Positions 59,678-64,000 of a stretch of DNA of 64,000 bases are shown here, piece after piece. A program made the position numbers and the translations under genes. Source of the stretch: CAZGUG01 sp964529035. GTDB lineage: Bacteria > Bacillota > Clostridia > Ch29. The stretch's first letter is position 1, and every line of letters begins with the position of its first letter. The notes under the pieces were generated by a model. That model worked only from the letters and a program-made list of their open reading frames with translations. It was not told the DNA's origin and ran no database searches. The stretch is from the NCBI GenBank assembly GCA_964529035.1, contig CAZGUG010000002.1, positions 1-64,000 of the forward strand, in the 5' to 3' direction.

Positions 59678-61003
59678 TTGGGGAGCAGGCATAAGGCAGC
59701 GCTAATGGCTATAATTCTAGTAATAACCATGGTGTCTGCATCTGTTTTATTAGACATCTATAAATTTGCCAAAATGCCCGAAGAGTACCTGGTGATTGAA
59801 GGCGAAGAGGCAACAATAAACCTGAGACTGCCCTTCAGCATACTGGCAACCAGCGAGAGTGAAGGAGTCATCAAGTTAAACGGTTTAAAGGTAACCACAA
59901 CCGGAATCAGCGTTGTGAGCAGTCATCCACTGTTGATACAAACGATGGATACCGGAAATTCCAACATTGAATTCCGATTATTCGGTATCATACCCCTAAA
60001 AAGAATGACGGTGTCGGTAATACCTCCAATAAAGGTTATTCCCGGAGGGCATTCGATTGGAGTAAAGCTTTTTACCCAGGGAGTCCTGGTGGTGGCTGTG
60101 GCCGATGTTACTGCTATTGACGGAAGAAGCTACAATCCCGCAGCCCAGGCTGGGATTTCTGTGGGGGATTCAATAATAGCGATAAACGGAATAAAGGTAA
60201 GGGATGCTGACCACGTTATAGACCTTCTGAACAAATGTGGCACCGAAACCATAAACCTGGAAATCAGGAGGGATAATCAAACCCTTACCAAAAGCATAAA
60301 ACCCGTAAAGAGCCAGGAGGATGGCAAGTATCGTATAGGGGCATGGGTGAGGGATAAAACCGCCGGAGTTGGAACCCTAAGCTTTTATTACCAGGAAACA
60401 GGCGTATTCGGTGCTCTTGGACATGCGGTTACCGATGTGGATACCGGATTGATGCTGTCGGTGGAAGAAGGTGAAATATTAGAATCAAGGATAGCTTCGA
60501 TTCAGAAAGGCGAAAAAAGCAGGCCGGGTGAGATACGTGGAATTTTTTTTGAAGAGCAGAATAAACTGGGGCTTATTGAAAAAAACACAGAGTTTGGAAT
60601 ATACGGAAAGCTGATAAGACCCCTGGAAAACGCTTTCTATCCCCGGCCAATACCTGTTGCGCTGCGACATCAGATCAAGGAAGGGCCCGCGTATATACTG
60701 ACAACGGTAAATGAAAAGATAGATTTGTATACTGTGGAGATACAAAAGGTTGCCAACCAATACCACCCGGAGCCCAAAAGCATGGTGGTAAGGATAACCG
60801 ACGAGAGGCTCTTAAATACCACCGGGGGAATAGTACAGGGAATGAGTGGGAGCCCAATAATACAGGACGACAGGTTGGCGGGCATTATCACCCACGTATT
60901 TGTCAACGACCCCACCCGGGGGTACGGGATTTTTGCAGAATGGATGATACAAAATGCACAGCTTAATGACAAGGGTATCAGGGAAGTGGACAAAGCTGAG
61001 TAA
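59678..61003 (+). CDS. spoIVB: Sporulation peptidase SpoIVB (S55)
   Basis: The 441-residue forespore-secreted serine protease starts pro-SigK processing by cleaving SpoIVFA. It has an N-terminal membrane anchor (ALMAIILVITMVSASVLLDI), a PDZ domain (about 150-220; PAAQAGISVGDSIIAINGIK) and the S55 domain with catalytic His in FGALGHAVTDVDTG and Ser in VQGMSGSPIIQDDRLAGIIT. Start TTG 59678, with TAGGAGC upstream. In Bacillus the neighbours are also recN and spo0A. Confidence 0.95.
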   Translation: MGSRHKAALMAIILVITMVSASVLLDIYKFAKMPEEYLVIEGEEATINLRLPFSILATSESEGVIKLNGLKVTTTGISVVSSHPLLIQTMDTGNSNIEFRLFGIIPLKRMTVSVIPPIKVIPGGHSIGVKLFTQGVLVVAVADVTAIDGRSYNPAAQAGISVGDSIIAINGIKVRDADHVIDLLNKCGTETINLEIRRDNQTLTKSIKPVKSQEDGKYRIGAWVRDKTAGVGTLSFYYQETGVFGALGHAVTDVDTGLMLSVEEGEILESRIASIQKGEKSRPGEIRGIFFEEQNKLGLIEKNTEFGIYGKLIRPLENAFYPRPIPVALRHQIKEGPAYILTTVNEKIDLYTVEIQKVANQYHPEPKSMVVRITDERLLNTTGGIVQGMSGSPIIQDDRLAGIITHVFVNDPTRGYGIFAEWMIQNAQLNDKGIREVDKAE

Positions 61004-61101
61004 TACCCGAAAGGGTATTCTCAGTTTTTATTATATAATGGGAGATGTTAATCCAATATGCAGAAATTATATCCATACAATATAAAATTTGCTAATATAG
61101 G

Positions 61102-61126
61102 AGGAATTGATTTCCCTTTGTCGAAT
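61102..61126 (+). promoter_or_regulatory. SigH-type promoter overlapping a 0A box (spo0A)
   Basis: AGGAATT (61102-61108) and GTCGAAT (61120-61126) are separated by 11 bp, which fits the SigH consensus (RNAGGAWWW-11/12-RNNGAATW). The -10 overlaps TTGTCGAA (61118-61125), a match to the Spo0A binding site TTGTCGAA. The TTG start of spo0A follows 42 bp downstream. Confidence 0.8.
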
Positions 61127-61167
61127 ACGTATTTGTCAACCAAAATAAATTAAAAGGAGGGCTCCTT

Positions 61168-61962
61168 TTGAATGAGAAAAAGATAAAAATAGTAATCGCA
61201 GACGATAACAAAGAGTTTTGCGATATTGTAGGCGAATACTTGGAAAGGGAAAAGGACATAGAACTTGTGGGAACTGCAAATGATGGGCTGGAGGCCATTG
61301 ATTTGGTACGCGAAAGCTGTCCGGATATACTGGTGCTGGATATAATAATGCCCCATCTGGACGGACTGGGAGTATTGGAAAAGCTGAATTCGATGGCTTT
61401 GGATAAGGTGCCCAATGTAATAGTGCTGTCGGCAGTAGGCCAGGACAAGATAACCCAGAGGGCTTTGGCATTGGGAGCGGATTATTATATTGTTAAGCCC
61501 TTTGACATGCAGATATTTATAAAGAGAATAAGGCAGACCATGGACAACAATGTGGTACCCATCGAAAAGAAAAGAAAGAACCAGCCTGAAACATATTTTA
61601 CCGAAGGCCAGAGCCTGGATGTGGAAATAACCAATATAATACATGAAATAGGCGTACCGGCCCATATCAAAGGATACCTGTACCTTCGGGAGGCAATCAA
61701 AACCGTGGTAAACGATATTGAAATGTTAAGTGCGGTAACAAAGGAGTTGTATCCTGCCATAGCCAAGAAATACAACACAACCGCCAGCAGGGTGGAAAGG
61801 GCGATAAGGCATGCCATAGAGGTTGCCTGGAGCAGGGGCAAGGTTGATACCATAAACAGCCTGTTTGGATACACTATACATAACGACAAAGGGAAGCCCA
61901 CCAATTCCGAATTTATAGCAATGGTAGCAGACAAGATAAGATTAAGGCAGAGAATAAGCTGA
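61168..61962 (+). CDS. spo0A: Sporulation master regulator Spo0A
   Basis: The 264-residue response regulator commits the cell to sporulation. It has the receiver domain (acidic pair D12-D13, phospho-acceptor D58 in LVLDIIMPH, Thr/Ser and Lys of VKPFD) and the Spo0A DNA-binding domain (about 150-264; [24 protein letters not shown] [60 protein letters not shown]). The start is TTG 61168 behind AAAGGAGGG. Its own promoter holds a 0A box, so autoregulation is likely. Terminator follows. Confidence 0.97.
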   Translation: MNEKKIKIVIADDNKEFCDIVGEYLEREKDIELVGTANDGLEAIDLVRESCPDILVLDIIMPHLDGLGVLEKLNSMALDKVPNVIVLSAVGQDKITQRALALGADYYIVKPFDMQIFIKRIRQTMDNNVVPIEKKRKNQPETYFTEGQSLDVEITNIIHEIGVPAHIKGYLYLREAIKTVVNDIEMLSAVTKELYPAIAKKYNTTASRVERAIRHAIEVAWSRGKVDTINSLFGYTIHNDKGKPTNSEFIAMVADKIRLRQRIS

Positions 61963-61969
61963 GGAAAAC

Positions 61970-62009
61970 AAACACCCCGCACTCACATTGGAAATGCGGG
62001 GTGTTTTTT
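61970..62009 (+). terminator. Terminator after spo0A
   Basis: ACACCCCGCA pairs with TGCGGGGTGT around CTCACATTGGAAA and is followed by six T. Confidence 0.95.
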
Positions 62010-62062
62010 ATTTACAAACAGAACTGTGGACGGTTCCTTTAAAAACCACAAGGAAAGAAGGA

Positions 62063-62398
62063 TTAATTATCTCAAGAAACACGGCCCTTGCGGCACTTCC
62101 CCTTCTTGTTGTTTCGTTATATGTTTACTATCCATTTGTGGCAAGCTTTGCCGGGAAAGAGATTCCGTTTCCGATATTTATGGCGTTTGTTGCGGGTAAA
62201 CAGGTTTATGACTTTGCCCGTCTGCCTATGGAGATAAGCTTCATAGGGCCCGGCATTGCCCTTATACGGAATTTAATAACCATACCGGTACCCATTATAA
62301 TGGGACTTCTGGCCCGTTATTTTTATCCGGGTAAATTCGCCGAAACCCCGTTTTGGAAAGAAGGTGGAAACATTGGCGGTACCAACATTAATCCTTAG
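62063..62398 (+). pseudogene. C-terminal half of a permease (YraQ/DUF318-like), 5' part missing
   Basis: The reading frame runs from inside the spo0A terminator to 62398, but coding-like sequence begins only near 62063. It encodes membrane helices (LAALPLLVVSLYVYYPFVAS) and the typical second half of small permeases (AFVAGKQVYDFARLPMEISF, IGPGIALIRNLITIPVPIIM, GLLARYFYP). No ATG, GTG or TTG with a ribosome binding site fits; the first half with the LxPGGP-like signature of the family is absent. A 5'-truncated remnant is the best reading, though a start at an unusual codon cannot be excluded. Confidence 0.6.
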
Positions 62399-62646
62399 TG
62401 CGCAAGCATCTTGAAGGGCTAAAACTGGGCCTTAAACAGATGATTGGGCTAATCCCGGTTATACTGGCGGCTTTTATTCTCGCTGGCATGCTGGAGGCGG
62501 TTATCCCTAAGGAGTTTATAAGGCAGTGGCTGGCCAAAGAAGCGGGTTTTAAGGGGATTTTCCTGGGAACCTTCGTTTGTATTTCTAGATTTTGCAAAAC
62601 AGCAGGGAATAAGTGTAAGCAACAAACCCGGCGAATTTTCGTCTGA
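62398..62646 (+). pseudogene. N-terminal half of a permease, 3' part lost
   Basis: From GTG 62398 the frame encodes KHLEGLKLGLKQMIGLIPVI, LAAFILAGMLEAVIPKEFIR and QWLAKEAGFKGIFLGTFV, the first half of a small permease of the same family as the preceding fragment. Right after GTFV, where the family continues with the APGGPYA signature, sequence becomes unrelated (CISRFCKTAGNKC...). In another frame from there the DNA reads FVFLDFAKQQGISVSNKPGE and ends at a stop near 62672, looking like the tail of a different protein. This marks a deletion junction near 62575. Confidence 0.65.
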
Positions 62647-62693
62647 CTTAGTATATAATGTTAATGACTACTAAAAGGAAAGCGAGTGTATCA

Positions 62694-63332
62694 ATGGACA
62701 GCGGCAAACTGGCAATTTATATATTGATTGGCCTGGTAATGTTGTTAAACTGTGTCTATACCGGTATTAAGAAACGAAGAGACAAAAATTTCTATCAAGA
62801 ACCCGGACTTATTAACCTTTTATCGGCAAGCGCCGGTACAATCCTGTTGGTGTATGATTTTGCAGGGCTCTGGAAATTTGATGTAGACAGGGATTCAAGA
62901 TTGGCCGTTTTTCTTGTTGGGATATTGGTCCTGTTGGCCATTTTCGTTGCCTTCAGAAACCTTTTGGCCGGCAAAAAGTATACGGTTCATAACATTGAAA
63001 AGAAAAACCTGGAGCAAATACTGATTAAGACACTGGAAAGGTATGAACTGGAATATGAAAAGGAAGAAAGGCACCCCCAGTCTATGGTTAATAATATAAT
63101 GCTGGTACAATATGATGCCTCATTGGAGATAACACAAAGAGGAGGCAAAGGGACCACCTTTGACCTGGTATTTAAGAAATTTGAACACGTATACTATTTT
63201 GAAGACATCATCCTGGATATAAGAAATAGCGTTAATGAAAGCTCAGAGGCAGACAGGCTGCGGGGCATATATGAATTTGCAGCGGCTGCCGCAATTTTAC
63301 TGATTGCCGGCTGGCTGAGCAGATTGTTCTGA
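62694..63332 (+). CDS. Membrane protein, unknown function
   Basis: The protein of about 212 residues has two to three N-terminal membrane helices (LAIYILIGLVMLLNCVYTGI, LINLLSASAGTILLVYDFAG, LAVFLVGILVLLAIFVAFRN), a soluble middle domain (about 95-185; LEQILIKTLERYELEYEKEE, VQYDASLEITQRGGKGTTFD) and a C-terminal helix (YEFAAAAAILLIAGWLSRLF). I recognise no family. AAGGAAAGCGAG precedes ATG 62694; ATG 62664 is an alternative. It may be a single-gene unit. Confidence 0.7.
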   Translation: MDSGKLAIYILIGLVMLLNCVYTGIKKRRDKNFYQEPGLINLLSASAGTILLVYDFAGLWKFDVDRDSRLAVFLVGILVLLAIFVAFRNLLAGKKYTVHNIEKKNLEQILIKTLERYELEYEKEERHPQSMVNNIMLVQYDASLEITQRGGKGTTFDLVFKKFEHVYYFEDIILDIRNSVNESSEADRLRGIYEFAAAAAILLIAGWLSRLF

Positions 63333-63375
63333 ATATTAAGGTATGACGATAAAAATCCTTTAGAAAACTTCATGA

Positions 63376-63960
63376 TTATAGAAATAATGAAACAGCGCAG
63401 TAAACCAGCAGAAGCGCCATAACAGCATTTATAACCCTGTCGTTTTTTACAAGGAACCTTTGAAAAACCGAGCCCAGAAGCGCCCAACTGCAGGTGGATA
63501 AAAAGGCCGTGAAGGCAAGAAACAGTGCAAAGCCTGCAAGAACCGGCAACGATTTGTAATAGGGTACAATAAAGGTGGAAACAAGCGTAATGCCATAGAG
63601 AATAACCTTTGGATTGACAAACTGCAAAAAAAGCCCTGCCGAAAAGGTATTGGTGCGTTTTTGGCCGTTACTTCCGCCGTGGGGTTTACTGTTATAGGTT
63701 TTCCACGCCAGCCACAGTATGTAGGAAGCGCCGATATAGGTCATAACAGGTTTTACAGACGGGATAAAACTAAAAAGCGCCACGCTGAATATGCTGCAGA
63801 GTGACATTATTATGAAAAAACCGAAAAATACGCCAACATTGAACTTTATACTTTTTCTGAAACCGTAACGGCTGGCGTTTGACATGGACATAATGTTGTT
63901 AGGTCCCGGCGTAAAGGTGGTAACCAAGACATAGGATAAGAATGCTGCAAAATTAGGCAT
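63376..63960 (-). CDS. LysE/RhtB-family amino acid exporter
   Basis: The 194-residue minus-strand protein has the LysE family start (FLSYVLVTTFTPGPNNIMSM, with the TPGPN motif), ASRYGFRKSIKFNVGVFFGF, and six hydrophobic helices (PVMTYIGASYILWLAWKTYN, LFLQFVNPKVILYGITLVST). The family exports lysine, arginine, homoserine or threonine; the substrate here cannot be told. A Shine-Dalgarno-like GGGGGT lies ahead of its ATG at 63960. It is convergent with the preceding membrane protein gene. Confidence 0.92.
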   Translation of the reverse strand: MPNFAAFLSYVLVTTFTPGPNNIMSMSNASRYGFRKSIKFNVGVFFGFFIIMSLCSIFSVALFSFIPSVKPVMTYIGASYILWLAWKTYNSKPHGGSNGQKRTNTFSAGLFLQFVNPKVILYGITLVSTFIVPYYKSLPVLAGFALFLAFTAFLSTCSWALLGSVFQRFLVKNDRVINAVMALLLVYCAVSLFL

Positions 63961-64000
63961 GTGTATTTACCCCCGGTTTTCTGTATGATAAAATTTATAT

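Noticed and set aside
1..64000. tRNA or rRNA genes, insertion sequences with transposase
   Set aside because: No tRNA-like cloverleaf with TTCGANNC loop, no rRNA sequence and no transposase or integrase reading frame was recognised in the window.

Overview
The window looks like a chromosome segment of an anaerobic, endospore-forming clostridium (Firmicutes, class Clostridia). The evidence is a complete spoIIIAA-AH operon, spoIVB followed by spo0A, strong AGGAGG-type ribosome binding sites with many TTG/GTG starts, and the order nusB - xseAB - ispA - dxs - tlyA - nadK - argR - recN - spoIVB - spo0A known from Bacillus and clostridia. The species cannot be named from sequence alone. An OLE RNA gene points to the set of extremophilic or anaerobic Firmicutes that carry this RNA.

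Region 1 (about 1-17.4 kb) is an accessory island. It has CGG/CGC arginine codons and GC-rich genes, whereas the core genes use AGG/AGA and ATA. It holds a 12-TM membrane LuxR regulator, a soluble LuxR regulator, an MBL-fold hydrolase, five zinc-ribbon proteins, four lipoproteins, several small membrane proteins and a 1358-residue secreted or membrane-anchored protein with an unrecognised C-terminal half. Three of its promoters carry the same 18-bp imperfect palindrome (TTCACCCGnTTnGGkGAT), each exactly 22 bp upstream of a -10 hexamer. The island therefore looks like one regulon with a shared operator. I do not recognise it as a described system.

Region 2 (17.4-24.5 kb) is mixed. It contains an SLH-anchored beta-helix surface protein, interspersed repeats of the GTCATCCTGAGCGAAGCGAAGG type, a decayed sigK-like fragment, a DMT permease, a Cu/Zn superoxide dismutase, an Fe-S protein and a YqeG phosphatase.

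Region 3 (24.6-34.6 kb) is a type IV pilus operon: pilB, pilT, pilC, major pilin, prepilin peptidase, four minor pilin-like proteins, a ComFB-like protein, a PilM-PilN fusion and PilO. Region 4 (34.7-42.2 kb) carries the early and middle shikimate pathway (aroD, DAHP synthase, an aroK-aroB fusion, aroE), then a TIM-barrel protein, an aminopeptidase, efp and an acidic zinc-ribbon protein.

Region 5 (42.3-52.4 kb) has spoIIIAA-AH, an Asp23 protein, nusB, a Kae1-like protein, xseA/xseB, ispA and a YuiD-type PAP2 protein. Region 6 (52.37-53.69 kb) is the highlight of the core: an approximately 590-nt OLE RNA gene with its own promoter and terminator, followed by the gene for its membrane partner OapA and then dxs. 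Region 7 (53.7-62 kb) runs dxs - tlyA - nadK - argR - recN - spoIVB - spo0A; spo0A has a SigH-type promoter overlapping a 0A box. The window ends with two broken permease halves, a small membrane protein and a LysE-family exporter on the minus strand.
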